Program-made: the position numbers and the translations under genes | In this document: positions 43,009 through 58,818 of the stretch, in pieces | Position numbering within the stretch: position 1 is the stretch's first letter | How the letters are laid out: every line of letters starts with the position of its first letter | Origin: Brucella oryzae | GTDB taxonomy: Bacteria; Pseudomonadota; Alphaproteobacteria; Rhizobiales; Rhizobiaceae | NCBI GenBank assembly: GCA_012103035.1 | Contig: JAAVLL010000001.1 | Coordinates: 2,392,501 to 2,456,500, forward strand | Reading direction: 5' to 3' | Length of the DNA stretch: 64,000 bases | The notes under the pieces: generated by a model | The model's input: only the letters and a program-made list of their open reading frames with translations | Database searches by the model: none | Told to the model about the DNA's origin: nothing

Positions 43009-44973
43009 GTTCTTCCTCCAATTCGACGAGCATTGCGCCTTCATTGACCTGATCGCCCGCCGCGACTGTTACGGACGCGACCTTGCCGTCGCGCGGCGCG
43101 GTCAGTGACAGTTCCATCTTCATGGCTTCCATCGTCACCAGCGGGTCGCCCTTGGCGACACGCGCACCTTCTACCACGGAAACCAGCCGCACCAGTCCGG
43201 CATCGGCGACAGGATGCGGCTTTCGCTGACGCATCCTCCTCCGCACCGATCGCCTGCACATGATGGAATATGGTGTCGCGGCCATAAAGTTGCACCGTCA
43301 CATCATGCCCGATGCGCATCACGGACGCTTCCGACACGCGGCCATCGATGGCAAAACGGACGAGACCGTTCTTGTGCTCACGGATTTCGATAGTGCCGAA
43401 AGCAAAGCCGAAATGCCGCTGATCGTTGATCGTGAAGTGGGTTGATCGACGCTCGCCGTGATGATCGATCAGAATCGAGCGCGATGCCTCGCCCCAAAGC
43501 CGGAACCCGCGCAGGCTCGACCATGGGTCGCCTTGTGGGGCTCCGTTTTGTGGCGCATCCAGGAGATCGAGCGCACCAAGCGCGGCGAGCGCAAATGCGA
43601 TATCCGAAGGCTGCTTATCGGCGAACAGTGTCGCCGTCTCGCGTGCGATCAGGCCGGTATCGACATCACCGGTACGGAAAGCTTCGAGGTTGCAAAGCGC
43701 CGACAGAAACTGGCGATTGGTGACGAGGCCCGCAATCCGGGTCTTGTTCAGGCTCGCATCAAGCCGGTTCAGTGCCTCATCGCGCGTTGCGCCATGGGCG
43801 ATGATCTTGGCGATCATCGGATCGTAGAACGGCGTGATCGTGTCACCGGTTCGCACACCGGAATCGACACGGGCATTTTCAGGCGGCGCGAACAGAGCAA
43901 GCTTGCCGGTCGCGGGCAAAAATCCCGCGCCGGGTCTTCCGCATAAAGCCGCGCCTCGAACGCCCAGCCGTTTATGGAAAGTTCGTCCTGTCGTTTCGGA
44001 AGCGGATCGCCAGAGGCAACGCGCAATTGCCATTCGACCAGATCGAGGCCGGTGATCGCTTCCGTCACCGGATGCTCCACCTGTAGCCGTGTATTCATTT
44101 CCATGAAGAAGAAGCGGTCGGATCTGAGGCCCTCCGACACATCGGCGATGAACTCCACCGTGCCCGCGCCGGAATAGCCAATGGCGAGTGCCGCCTTGAC
44201 AGCCGCTTCACCCATCGCCGCGCGCATTTCCGGCGTCATGCCGGGCGCAGGCGCTTCCTCGATCACCTTTTGATGGCGGCGTTGCAGCGAGCAATCGCGC
44301 TCGAAAAGATGCACGGCATTGCCGTGACTGTCGCCAAAGACCTGCACCTCGATATGGCGCGGCTTCGCCATATATTTTTCGACCAGCACCGCGCCATCGC
44401 TGAACGAAGCCTCCGCCTCGCGCCGCGCACTGTCCAGTGCGGCTGCAAAATCGGCGGCGCTATCGACACGGCGCATGCCCTTGCCGCCGCCGCCCGCGCG
44501 CGCTTGATGAGTACCGGATAGGTGATCCGGTCGGCCTCGCTTTTAAGGAAAGCTGCATCCTGATTGTCGCCGTGATAGCCCGGCACGACAGGCACGCCTG
44601 CCTTTTCCATCAGCGCCTTGGCGGCATCCTTCAGCCCCATGGCGCGAATGGCTGGCCGATGGGCCGATGAAGACAAGCCCGGCGGCTTCAACCGCGTCCA
44701 CGAAACGTGCATTTTCGGAGAGAAACCCATAGCCCGGATGGATAGCCTCTGCGCCGGTTTCCTTCGCAGCCTCTATGATCGCACCGACATTCAGATAGCT
44801 TTGCGCAGAAATGGCAGGGCCGACGCGCACCGCCTCGTCGGCCATCTCCACATGCAGCGCTTGGGCGTCGGCATCGGAATAGATCGCGACAGTGACGATG
44901 CCAAGCTTGCGCGCCGTGCGGATGACCCGGCAGGCAATTTCTCCGCGATTGGCAATCAGTATCTTTTGAACAT
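43001..44973 (-). CDS. mccA: Methylcrotonyl-CoA carboxylase alpha (biotin-containing) subunit (frame-broken)
   Basis: Biotin carboxylase plus carrier. N-terminus [39 protein letters not shown]-grasp regions ([40 protein letters not shown]) and the C-terminal biotinyl motif [11 protein letters not shown]. The frame already breaks at codon 3 (one base lost near 44966) and again near 44660, 44500, 43930 and 43230. About 658 aa. It starts 12 bp after mccB and overlaps mvaB by 8 nt. Confidence 0.9.
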
Positions 44974-44985
44974 CTGATTGCTTCC

Positions 44986-46592
44986 TTACATCCGGAATAA
45001 ACCAAAGCGCGTCGGCTCGACCGGCGCGTTCAGCGTGGCGGAAAGCGACAGGCCAAGCACTTCGCGGCTCTTGCGCGGATCGACGATACCGTCATCCCAA
45101 AGCCGCGCCGAGGCATAGAGCGGGTGGCTCTGGCGCTCGAACATTTCCAGCGTCGGGCGCTTGAACTCCGCTTCCTCTTCCGCCGACCATGTTCCGCCGG
45201 TGCGTTCGATCCCGTCGCGCTTGACTGTTGCCAGCACGCCCGCCGCCTGTTCACCACCCATCACTGCAATACGGCTGTTTGGCCAGGTCCACAGGAAGCG
45301 CGGCGAATAGGCCCGACCTGCCATGCCATAATTGCCCGCGCCATAGGATGCGCCAATCAGCATGGTGATCTTCGGGACATTGGCGGTTGCCACCGCCGTC
45401 ACCAGCTTGGCGCCGTGCTTGGCAATGCCTTCGGCCTCATATTTACGACCCACCATGAAGCCGGTGATGTTCTGCAAAAACACCAGCGGAATATTACGCT
45501 GGCAGCAAAGCTCGATGAAATGCGCGCCCTTCAGCGCTGCTTCTGAAAACAGCACGCCGTTATTGGCAATGATGCCGACCGGCATGCCGTAGATGCTGGC
45601 AAAGCCGCAAACCAGCGTGGCGCCGTAACGCGCCTTGAACTCGTCAAAATCCGAGCCGTCGACCAGCCGCGCAATCACTTCTCGCACATCATAGGGAATG
45701 CGCGTATCGGCGGAGACCACGCCGAGCAGTTCTTCCGGATCGTAGAGCGGAGCAGCACCATCGCCCTTCGGAATGAATGAGCGCTTCTCGCTGTTGAGGT
45801 TGGCGGCAATGGCGCGCGCAATCTGCAAGGCATGGGCATCGTCATTGGCCAGATGATCGGCCACGCCGGACAGCCTTGTATGCACGTCGCCGCCGCCGAG
45901 ATCTTCCGCCGTGACCACTTCGCCGGTTGCGGCCTTGACCAAAGGGGACCCGCCAGAAAGATCGTACCCTGGCCCCGCACGATCACCGTTTCGTCGCTCA
46001 TGGCAGGCACATAAGCGCCGCCTGCCGTACACGATCCCATGACCACGGCGACCTGCGGAATGCCCGCCGCCGACATCTGCGCCTGATTGTAGAAGATGCG
46101 CCCGAAATGGTCGCGGTCCGGGAAAACCTCATCCTGATTGGGCAGGTTCGCGCCGCCGGAATCGACCAGATAGATGCAGGGCAGGCGATTTTCGCCCGCG
46201 ATTTCCTGCGCGCGCAGGTGCTTTTTCACCGTCACCGGATAATAGGTGCCGCCCTTCACTGTCGCATCGTTGCAGACGATCATGCAGTCGCGGCCCGACA
46301 CACGCCCGATGCCGGTGATGATGCCGCCGGACGGAGCCGCGCCGCCATACATGCCATGCGCTGCCGTCAGCCCCACTTCGAGAAAAGGGGAACCCGGATC
46401 GAGCAATTGCGCCACGCGCTCCCGCGGCAGAAGTTTTCCGCGTGCGACGTGACGCTCGCGCGCCTTCTCACCGCCGCCGTCAATGGCAAGGCGCGCGGCT
46501 TCCGCCACCACATCGATTGCCGCCAGCATCGCCTTGCGGTTGGCCTCGAAGCTGGCGCTGCGCGTCGAGATTTCCGATTTCAGGACCGCCAT
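44986..46592 (-). CDS. mccB: Methylcrotonyl-CoA carboxylase beta subunit (frame-broken)
   Basis: Carboxyltransferase subunit. Motifs: [80 protein letters not shown] and [20 protein letters not shown]. One base is lost near 45955, in [16 protein letters not shown]. About 535 aa, normal length. The ATG at 46592 shares a base with the ivd stop (TGATG). Confidence 0.93.
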
Positions 46593-47736
46593 CAACGGGT
46601 CTCCTGAAAGAGTTCCCGTCCGATCAGCATGCGCCGGATTTCCGAGGTGCCCGCGCCGATTTCATAAAGCTTGGCATCGCGCAAAAGACGGCCCGTCGGG
46701 TAATCGTTGATATAGCCGTTGCCGCCCAGCGCCTGTATCGCCTGCAAGGCCATCTGCGTGGCATTTTCAGCCGTATAAAGAATGCAGCCCGCCGCATCCT
46801 TGCGCGACGTCTCGCCCCGGTCGCAGGCCGCTGCCACCGCATAGGTGTAGGCGCGCGAAGCGTTGAAGATCACATACATGTCGGCAAGCTTGCCCTGCAT
46901 CAACTGGAACTCGCCTATCGGCTGGTCGAACTGCTTGCGCTCATGCACATAAGGCACCACGACATCGAGGCACGCCGCCATGATGCCGAGCGGCCCGCCC
47001 GCCAGCACCACACGCTCATAATCGAGGCCGGACATCAGCACATTGACGCCCTTGCCCTCGATCCCGAGCAGGTTTTCGGCTGGCACTTCGCAATCCTCGA
47101 ATACCAGTTCGCGGTGTTGAGCCGCGCATGCCGAGCTTGTCGAGCTTCTGCGCGGTGGAGAATCCCGAAACCTTTTTCAACGATGAAGGCGCTGATCCCG
47201 CGCGATCCCGCAGCCGGATCGGTCTTGGCATAGACCACCAGCACATCAGCATCCGGGCCGTTGGTGATCCACATCTTGTTGCCGTTGAGAATATAGCGAT
47301 CACCGCGCTTCTCGGCATGAAGCTTCATCGAAACGACGTCGGAACCCGCCCCCGGCTCGGACATGGCGAGCGCGCCGACATGCTCGCCGGAAATAAGTTT
47401 CGGCAGATATTTCGCGCGCTGTTCTGGCGAACCGTTCCGCTTGATCTGGTTGACGCAGAGATTGGAATGCGCGCCGTAGCTGAGGCCAATGGAGGCGGAA
47501 GCGCGGCTGATTTCTTCCATGGCCACGCAATGGGCAAGATAGCCCATGCCCGCGCCGCCATAGTCTTCCGGCGCGGTGATGCCAAGCACGCCAAGCTCAC
47601 CCAGTTCACGCCACAGATGCATGGGAAATGCATTGTTGCGGTCGGTTTCAGCGGCCAGCGGCGCAATGCGGCTTTCTGCGAAACGGCGCACCGTATCGCG
47701 AAGGGCTTCGATCTCCTCGCCAAGACCGAAATTCAT
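46592..47736 (-). CDS. ivd: Isovaleryl-CoA dehydrogenase (frame-broken)
   Basis: FAD acyl-CoA dehydrogenase oxidising isovaleryl-CoA in leucine catabolism. Signatures: [98 protein letters not shown]. The region [20 protein letters not shown] holds the glutamate typical of IVD. One base is lost near 47130. About 382 aa from the ATG at 47736; a longer frame up to 47844 lacks family support. It heads the ivd-mccB-mccA-mvaB-liuC block. Confidence 0.92.
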
Positions 47737-47927
47737 GCCCCATTTTGGCCCAAAGCAAACATACTCGTCCTCCACAAGTTCTGCCCGGCGACCATCCTTT
47801 GCAAGATGGCTTATGTGGAAGGCAGGGTGTCCCGTGAATTTCAAATAGGCAATGGCTTTGCGCGGCGTTCTGTGGCTATTTATTACCGGATAACGAAATT
47901 TTATTGCGCTCTTTATCCGGCAACCAA

Positions 47928-49915
<1,988 letters not shown>

Positions 49916-50173
49916 CATTCCTCCCAGAACCGTACGGAGCCAGACATTCTCCCGATCAACTCTGTCACGAGTTTCTAAAAGAGTGTTTCCGATACGTCCA
50001 TGGTTTTCCCATGGTATGGCTATCAAGAGCATATCAAAGGCCGGCCCTTGTGTTGCCTGCACCTCGAGCGGTCCGGCCCAAACGGAGCCACTGGAACCGA
50101 TCGAATATTTGTTTCGTCGCATTATCCTGCGCATCGAAACGGGAATAGAAATCAGTCCAGTGGATTGATTTCC

Positions 50174-50207
50174 CGCGTAGACGCTTCGCACTTTTGCTGG
50201 AAATGTT
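50174..50207 (+). repeat. Partial copy of dispersed hairpin element
   Basis: GCGTAGACGCTTCGCACTTT...GCTGGAAATGTT matches the core of the 19315 and 60714 elements (CGCTTCGCACTTTTGCTGGAAATG), with a diverged 5' half. Confidence 0.65.
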
Positions 50208-50333
50208 CTAATTGTCATTGCCGGGCTGGCAAACGCAACCTAGCCTGCATCTTGCTTTATGGGAAAGCGTAACCTAACTACAGCCCGCGCCGCAGTTCAT
50301 GCTGATGTCCTCTGGCGCAAAAGTCATATCCAG

Positions 50334-50480
50334 TTCTCAGGGCGGGCGAAACTCCCCACCGGCGGTAACGGGTCAAACACCCGAAGCCCGCGAGCGCCTG
50401 TCACGGCAAACGTGTCAGGGTCAGCAGATTCGGTGCGATTCCGAAGCCGACGGTCATAGTCCGGATGAGAGAGAACGAGG
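50334..50480 (+). ncRNA. FMN riboswitch (RFN element)
   Basis: All conserved RFN blocks are in order: TTCTCAGGGCGGG, CCCCACCGGCGGTAA, AGCCCGCGAGCGC, GATTCGGTGCGATTCCGAAG, CCGACGGTCATAGTCCGGAT, then GAGAGAACG. It lies 168 bp before a RibN-type transporter gene, so FMN should repress that gene. Confidence 0.95.
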
Positions 50481-50647
50481 TTGGAACCATGCATGTGCCA
50501 GACGGCTTGCCGTCGTCATCCTGCTGTTTTTCTTCCCGTGCCCTGAAGTAACAGGCTTGCCAGAGCATGTTCTGCCTGAAGCGGAACGCTCTGTCCATTT
50601 GTTTTGCCGCATTTATGCGACGCCAAATGTTTCCATTTGGCTGCAAA

Positions 50648-51580
50648 ATGCTCCGAAGGAAGAAACCGTTGAGCCAACTTGCCTCTGCCCCAACTTTGAA
50701 ACCGACCGTGCGCGGAGCAGCGCTGATGGTCGCCGCCTGTTCAGCCTATGCGGCCGTCAATGTCGCCACACAATGGGCGGGAACACGCACCGGCATTCCA
50801 TCCGTCATCATCGCCTTCTGGCAATACATAATCGCTCTGGTGCTAACCCTGCCCCTGCTTGTTCGCGACGGCACGAAGGCCTTGCGCACCAGACATTTGG
50901 GCCTTCACGTCGTTCGCGTCGCGCTGGCAGCGGCTGGCGTACAGGTCTGGATTTATGCGCTGACCCATGTGCCGATCTGGCAGGTGGTTGCTCTATCCAT
51001 GACGTCGCCCTTCTTCGTCATCCTGTGCGCGCGACTGTTCCTGCAGGAAAAGGTCACGCCAACACGTCTCGTGACCACGTTCACGGGATTTGTCGGAGCG
51101 CTGATCATCATCGCGCCCTGGTCGGATTCCTATACGGTCTATTCGCTCCTGCCGATTCTGGCAGCCGCTCTGTGGGCCGGCTATTCAGTGTTGACCAAAT
51201 ATCTGACCCGTTTCGAAAAACCTGCCAGCATTTCAGCCTATATGCTGGTGCTTCTCACGCCTATCAACGCGGCACTCTGGCTGGCATCCGGGCTGGGTAT
51301 GTCCGCGATCAGTGCGCCGTCCGTCGACGTCTGGTCCATATTGATCGTCATCGGCGCTTTCACGGCTCTCGCGCAATATTTCCAGACAGCCGCCTATTCG
51401 GTAGCGGATGCGGTCTATCTGCAGCCTTTCGATGATCTGAGACTACCGATCAATGTGATTTTCGGCTGGATCGTATTTGCTGCCACGCCAAGCATCAATT
51501 TCTGGCCGGGAGCTGCCCTGATCGTCGCTGCATCGCTCTACCTCATGCGGCAGGATAGCGGTACGACACGCACGGCCTGA
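50648..51580 (+). CDS. ribN: RibN-like riboflavin transporter (DMT/EamA family)
   Basis: Ten-helix DMT permease with two EamA repeats: AALMVAACSAYAAVNVATQW, ALTHVPIWQVVALSMTSPFF and GALIIIAPW in the first half, LLPILAAALWAGYSVLTKYL and DAVYLQPFDDLRLPINVIFG in the second. About 310 aa from ATG 50648; the open frame starts at 50567 but the first 27 codons lack family character. The FMN riboswitch upstream supports riboflavin uptake, as shown for RibN in Rhizobium. Intact. Confidence 0.88.
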   Translation: MLRRKKPLSQLASAPTLKPTVRGAALMVAACSAYAAVNVATQWAGTRTGIPSVIIAFWQYIIALVLTLPLLVRDGTKALRTRHLGLHVVRVALAAAGVQVWIYALTHVPIWQVVALSMTSPFFVILCARLFLQEKVTPTRLVTTFTGFVGALIIIAPWSDSYTVYSLLPILAAALWAGYSVLTKYLTRFEKPASISAYMLVLLTPINAALWLASGLGMSAISAPSVDVWSILIVIGAFTALAQYFQTAAYSVADAVYLQPFDDLRLPINVIFGWIVFAATPSINFWPGAALIVAASLYLMRQDSGTTRTA

Positions 51581-51623
51581 GTGATCCGGTGAAGATATTT
51601 GCCTGTCGGAAAATGGGGCGGTT

Positions 51624-52772
51624 CTACAATTCCGTTTTAACCGGAACCGCTTCAGGCGAGCCGCCTCTCGCGCGCCCGAAAACTTGCTTGAACCTTCGGG
51701 TCTGCCGATCCATGCGTCAATTTTCTTCACCAGCCAGCGTTGAACGGGATTCTCGAACAGGTGGTATGCGGCAATCGCCGTCAATACACTGGCAAGGGCA
51801 GCTCGCTCATGATCAGGACCGCGCCCGTCGTCGTCTCGCTCCATCGCTCAGGGACTATTCTGAAAACATCATCCCGACCAGGGGATGAAGAATGAAGATA
51901 CCAAAGCTGTAACGGGAGAGTTTTGCCAGCGCACGACATTGCAGCGGCGTATAGATGCCCTGGCTGGACGCGATATAGAACACATAGATGCCAGCATAAA
52001 CGAATGCCAGCCGCCAGGGACCTTCGAGCGTATTGGGTTCACCCGGGCCGTTTCCGGGGTGATAGGACAGAAAGACGATCAGGCAGGCGGCAAGCAATAT
52101 TCTGATTGCCGCGACCGGCATCACAGGATGTGTTCGCCTTGCAAGCCACATGCCGAAGAGAAAGGATGGCAGTACCCGGAAAACACCCACACTGGATATT
52201 TGAATGCGGGTGAGCGACAATACACCAAGCTTTTGTGCCAGATATTCACCGCCGATGGTAGCGACGATTACGCCGACAAGAACCCAACTCCCGAAACGGC
52301 GGCACAAGATGTCGAACAGCGGAAAAGCCAGATACATAGCAAAGAGGGCACTCAGCGACCAACTGACATAATTGTAGGAGGCGGTGCGCCCCAACCCCAA
52401 TTATGCACCAGCAGCAACTGTGCCAGCCCGTCACGCCAACTTGTGCTGGGAGCGACCAGAGGATGCAGGAGTCCCGCTACAGTCAGGGCTGACAGGAGCG
52501 CAAAACAAGAGAAAGCCACCAGGTGCAGCGGGTAAATTCGTGCCAAGCGCTTTCCGACAAAAGCCACATAACGGGGCCAGTTCCAGAGATAGTTTCGTCG
52601 TCTTGCCAGAAACAATCCAGAGATAATAAAAAGACATCGGTAAAATAAGCAAACGTTAATATAAAATCATTCAACATCTCGTTTTTACCGGGATGCGGAA
52701 AGAAAAATGAAAAACGGCGATTCCTACACATAATAAAAATCGTAATCCGTCGAAATCAGGCAGTCTGTTCAT
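51624..52772 (-). CDS. Acyltransferase-3 family membrane protein (frame-broken)
   Basis: Integral membrane O-acyltransferase that modifies cell-surface polysaccharides. N-terminus NRLPDFDGLRFLLCVGIAVF followed by HFS, with the family Arg and His of R-x10-H. Further motifs are GLFLARRRNYLWNWPRYVAF, RIYPLHLVAFSCFALL, YNYVSWSLSALFAMYLAFPL (the family NxxSWS-like motif) and SYHPGNGPGEPNTLEG. Frame changes near 52690, 52640, 52385, 51850 and possibly 51660; the end at 51624 is tentative. About 383 aa. The 5' end lies in unusually AT-rich DNA. Acceptor unknown. Confidence 0.8.
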
Positions 52773-52885
52773 TCAAAATAGCGCTGATAAATTACTTCCT
52801 TAAAATTCTATTTACCAATTTTAAGGGAGTTGTCGAGCGCAACTTCGGCGTGAGATCTACCGGATACGAGAATTTCGATACTGCT

Positions 52886-53524
52886 TTAGTCCGCAGCAGC
52901 GAAATGTTCCATCTGGTCAGTATAGGCTTTCTGGAATGCTGGCCGCGCTGTGGCGCGCTCGACATAGGCCCGGCAGGCCGGATGCTGTGCCAGACCGTCA
53001 AAATGATCGACCAGACGCAAAACGTCGGCCATCAGAATATCGGCAATCGAAAATTGCTCCGTCAGCCATTCACGGCCTGACAATGCCTGCTCCATATGCC
53101 CCAACCGACCGGCCAGAAAGCTGTCCATGAGCTGACGTCCCGGTGTCTGTTCTTCATCACCGGTGAATTTATAGAGAGCGAGCGGCAGTGCAGCCATTTC
53201 GACCGAATTCAACGCCGCAAACAGCCATTGTATGACCTCGTTGCGTGCCCTCGCATCGCTTGGCAGGAGCGCGTCGCTCTTCTCCGCGATATGAAGCAGG
53301 ATGGCGCCGCTTTCAAAGACCGACATATCGCCGTCGATCAGCCATGGCACCTGCCCGAAGGGCTGATGGGTGAAATGTTCAGGCCCGCGATCTTTGAACG
53401 GAACGCCTTCGACGCGATAGGGGAGTCCGGTTTCTTCCAGCGCCCAGCGCACGCGAAGATCGCGGACGAAGCCGCGTGGCATTTTGGGAACCCAGTCGAA
53501 TGTCGCCAAGATCATTTCCGTCAT
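52886..53524 (-). CDS. Glutathione S-transferase family protein
   Basis: Cytosolic GST. The thioredoxin-like N-terminal domain includes VRWALEETGLPYRVEGVPFK and GQVPWLIDGDMSVFESGAIL (cis-Pro and the ES glutathione contact). The alpha-helical C-terminal domain has REWLTEQFSIADILMADVLR (N-capping/hydrophobic-staple region). 212 aa from ATG 53524; an ATG at 53536 is possible. Intact. Substrate unknown. Confidence 0.9.
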   Translation of the reverse strand: MTEMILATFDWVPKMPRGFVRDLRVRWALEETGLPYRVEGVPFKDRGPEHFTHQPFGQVPWLIDGDMSVFESGAILLHIAEKSDALLPSDARARNEVIQWLFAALNSVEMAALPLALYKFTGDEEQTPGRQLMDSFLAGRLGHMEQALSGREWLTEQFSIADILMADVLRLVDHFDGLAQHPACRAYVERATARPAFQKAYTDQMEHFAAAD

Positions 53525-53616
53525 GGAAAACGACATAGCGCACGAACAAGCTTTGTCCAACGACAGCTATTGTGCGGACCGATACTGATTTGTGCCTTGG
53601 CTTCTTAGGAAAATAT

Positions 53617-53692
53617 TGGTGGAGCCAAGCGGGATCGAACCGCTGACCTCCTGCATGCCATGCAGGCGCTCTCCCAGCTGAGCTATGGCCCC
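53617..53692 (-). tRNA. tRNA-Ala (GGC)
   Basis: 76 nt, cloverleaf readable on the minus strand: acceptor GGGGCCA...TGGCTCC-ACCA, D arm AGCTCAGCTGGGAGAGC, anticodon arm CCTGC-ATGGCAT-GCAGG with anticodon GGC, T arm GTTCGATCCCGC. The 3' CCA is encoded. Confidence 0.96.
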
Positions 53693-53924
53693 ATCAGACC
53701 TCTTTCGAGGTGGGCCAGGCAAGACTTGCTGCCCGGTGTGGCGGCTTATTAAATGGCGTTGGTCAGAAGATCAAGAGCTAAATCGCAACTCTTTCACATC
53801 TGCCAAAATAATTCACATATCGCACTGAACGTCCCGTAGAGCTCTCATGTGGATGCGCTCAAAACGCAACGAGGCGACCCGAAGGTCGCCTCGCAAAACA
53901 TCAGGTCTTGATCTGCGTAACAGA

Positions 53925-54314
53925 TCAGCCTTCTTCGTCTTCACCGCCGACGCCGCCGCCGAGAATGCCCGACATGTCGTCGTCCTCGTCTTCCTCTTCT
54001 TCAAGGAAGGTGTCGTCATCGTCATCGCCGAGATCGACATCGTCGTCATCCATATCCGGCAGATCGTCGCTCCCGCCTTTGGTTTCGTCGTCGGCATCCT
54101 CAAGCGAGACGAATTCCGGCTTTTCGAGTGCCGTATCCAGTTCTTCCTCTTCGGTTTCCTCTTCGGCAACACGGCTTTCAAGCGTGGCGTCGAAATAGGA
54201 ACGCGGATAGGAAATGCCGGTGTAAGGCGAAACGATCGGATCGCGATTGAGATCGTAAAATTTCTTGCCCGTTTCCGGGTCGATACGCTTGGTACCAAGT
54301 TCAGCTTTTGCCAC
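53925..54314 (-). CDS. FYDLN acid-domain protein (TIGR02300 family)
   Basis: Alphaproteobacterial protein of unknown function. From GTG 54314: AKAELGTKRIDPETGKKFYD with the FYDLN motif and DPIVSPYTG, then a very acidic low-complexity tail of Asp/Glu runs ending GGGVGGEDEEG. 129 aa, intact. The GTG start is chosen for its GAGG Shine-Dalgarno and because the family begins here. Divergent from aroA, as is common in Rhizobiales. Confidence 0.9.
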   Translation of the reverse strand: MAKAELGTKRIDPETGKKFYDLNRDPIVSPYTGISYPRSYFDATLESRVAEEETEEEELDTALEKPEFVSLEDADDETKGGSDDLPDMDDDDVDLGDDDDDTFLEEEEDEDDDMSGILGGGVGGEDEEG

Positions 54315-56637
<2,323 letters not shown>

Positions 56638-56851
56638 AACCGGCAAGTTTTAAACTTTTCGGACTTCGTTATGCCTCGAAGAGCTGGATTATCGTGAGTT
56701 TGGACCTATATAGGCTGCACTCATACTGAAAAGTCTGACTTCGCGTTCCACGCGCCGGTTGTCTGCAAAGACGGGGCCGAGGTCAGGCATAACGCAACAC
56801 TAACCCCCGGCGCTGTATCCGATGAATTTTCCGGATGCACCAGGAGTATTC

Positions 56852-58551
56852 ATGTCAGAATTCAATCCAACCCTCGCAGACTTCGAGTCGCTGCTGGCGG
56901 AATCCTTTGCAACGAACGACCTTGCTGAAGGTTATGTCGTCAAGGGCCGCATCGTAGCCATTGAAAAGGACATGGCGATCATCGACGCCGGTCTGAAGGT
57001 CGAAGGCCGCGTGCCGCTGAAGGAATTCGGCGCAAAGGGCAAAGACGGCACGCTGAAGCCGGGCGACGAAGTGGAAGTTTACGTCGAGCGCATCGAAAAC
57101 GCTCTGGGCGAAGCTGTCCTGTCGCGCGAAAAAGCACGCCGTGAAGAAAGCTGGGTCAAGCTCGAGCAGAAGTTCGCCAATGGCGAGCGCGTCGATGGCG
57201 TCATCTTCAATCAGGTCAAGGGTGGTTTCACCGTCGACCTCGACGGCGCTGTTGCCTTCCTGCCGCGTTCGCAGGTCGACATCCGTCCGATCCGCGACGT
57301 CACCCCGCTCATGCACGTCCCGCAACCGTTCGAAATCCTCAAGATGGACAAGCGTCGCGGCAACATCGTTGTCTCGCGTCGTACCGTTCTTGAAGAAAGC
57401 CGTGCGGAACAGCGTTCGGAAATCGTCCAGAACCTTGAAGAAGGTCAGGTCGTTGAAGGCGTCGTCAAGAACATCACCGATTACGGTGCGTTCGTCGATC
57501 TCGGCGGCATCGACGGTCTCCTGCACGTTACCGACATGGCATGGCGCCGCGTCAACCATCCGTCGGAAATCCTCACCATCGGCCAGACGGTCAAGGTGCA
57601 GATCATCCGCATCAACCAGGAAACCCATCGTATCTCGCTCGGCATGAAGCAGCTCGAGAGCGATCCTTGGGATGGCATCGGCGCAAAGTACCCGATCGGC
57701 AAAAGATCACCGGCACCGTCACGAACATCACCGACTATGGTGCGTTCGTCGAAATCGAGCCGGGTATCGAAGGCCTCATCCACGTTTCCGAAATGTCGTG
57801 GACCAAGAAGAATGTCCATCCGGGCAAAATTCTGTCCACCACGCAGGAAGTCGAAGTCGTTGTGCTCGAAGTTGATCCGGTCAAGCGCCGTATCTCGCTG
57901 GGCCTCAAGCAGACCCTCGACAATCCGTGGACGACCTTTGCCCAGAAGTACCCTGTCGGTACCGTTGTTGAAGGCGAAGTCAAGAACAAGACCGAATTCG
58001 GCCTGTTCATCGGCCTCGACGGCGACGTTGACGGCATGGTTCACCTCTCCGACCTCGACTGGAACCGTCCGGGCGAACAGGTCATTGAGGAATACAACAA
58101 GGGTGAAGTCGTCAAGGCTGTCGTTCTCGACGTTGACGTCGAGAAGGAACGCATCTCGCTCGGCATCAAGCAGCTTTCCGGCGACAAGGTCGGTGAAGCA
58201 GCAGCTTCGGGCGAACTGCGCAAGAACGCCGTTGTAACGGTTGAAGTCACCGCAGTAACCGATGGCGGCCTTGAAGTTCGTCTGGTCGATCACGACCTCG
58301 ACAGCTTCATCAAGCGCTCGGATCTGTCTCGTGACCGCGACGAACAGCGCCCGGAACGCTTCACGGTCGGTCAGAAGGTTGACGCTCGCGTCATCGCTTT
58401 CGACAAGAAGACCCGCAAGCTGCAGGTCTCGATCAAGGCGCTCGAAATCGCCGAAGAAAAGGAAGCGGTCGCTCAGTACGGTTCGTCCGACTCCGGCGCT
58501 TCGCTCGGCGACATCCTCGGTGCCGCTCTGAAGAAGCAGGAAAAGAACTGA
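56852..58551 (+). CDS. rpsA: 30S ribosomal protein S1 (frame-broken)
   Basis: Ribosomal protein S1 with six S1 domains. Repeated cores: VVKGRIVAIEKDMAIIDAGL, VDGVIFNQVKGGFTVDLDGA, VVKNITDYGAFVDLGGIDGL, TVTNITDYGAFVEIEPGIEG, VKNKTEFGLFIGLDGDVDGM, VEVTAVTDGGLEVRLVDHDL. One A is lost in an AAAAA run at about 57705, in PIGKKITGTV. Since rpsA is essential, this break cannot be genuine in a living cell. About 567 aa. Shine-Dalgarno AGGAG; terminator downstream. Confidence 0.95.
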
Positions 58552-58576
58552 TCTTTCCTTCTTCAAATGAACATGG

Positions 58577-58603
58577 AAAAGCCGCCTCTCGGCGGGCTTT
58601 TCT
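58577..58603 (+). terminator. Intrinsic terminator after rpsA
   Basis: AAAAGCC-GCC-tctc-GGCGGGCTTTTCTTT. The left arm is one C short of perfect pairing, which looks like another lost homopolymer base. Confidence 0.85.
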
Positions 58604-58818
58604 TTAGTAAAATAAAATTGAGACGATGACGCCGCCACAAAATAGTCAAGAATGAGATTAACCTTAAGATCAACATAAACTTGCATAAAAGAGGAGCTTG
58701 AATATCTTATTAATCCATAAATTAATATTACTACTTAGTGTGAATACTTATATAAAGATGAATATATAAAATTACTCACCCTATAAACAAAGATACGTTT
58801 CATCGAAAGGGCTTTAGA

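Larger units (their letters stand above)
49916..50647. other. Intergenic, aacS / ribN
   Basis: 732 bp between divergent genes. It holds the aacS promoter side (49920-50160), a partial copy of the 46-bp dispersed element (50174-50207), the FMN riboswitch (50334-50480) and its expression platform (50481-50647), which contains the hairpin GACGG-cttg-CCGTC near 50503. Confidence 0.75.

Noticed and set aside
47737..47844. N-terminal extension of isovaleryl-CoA dehydrogenase
   Set aside because: The upstream 36 codons have no family counterpart; the ATG at 47736 gives the normal length.
53697..53924. Additional tRNA or sRNA after tRNA-Ala
   Set aside because: No cloverleaf or strong hairpin is visible beyond the tRNA; only AT-rich spacer.
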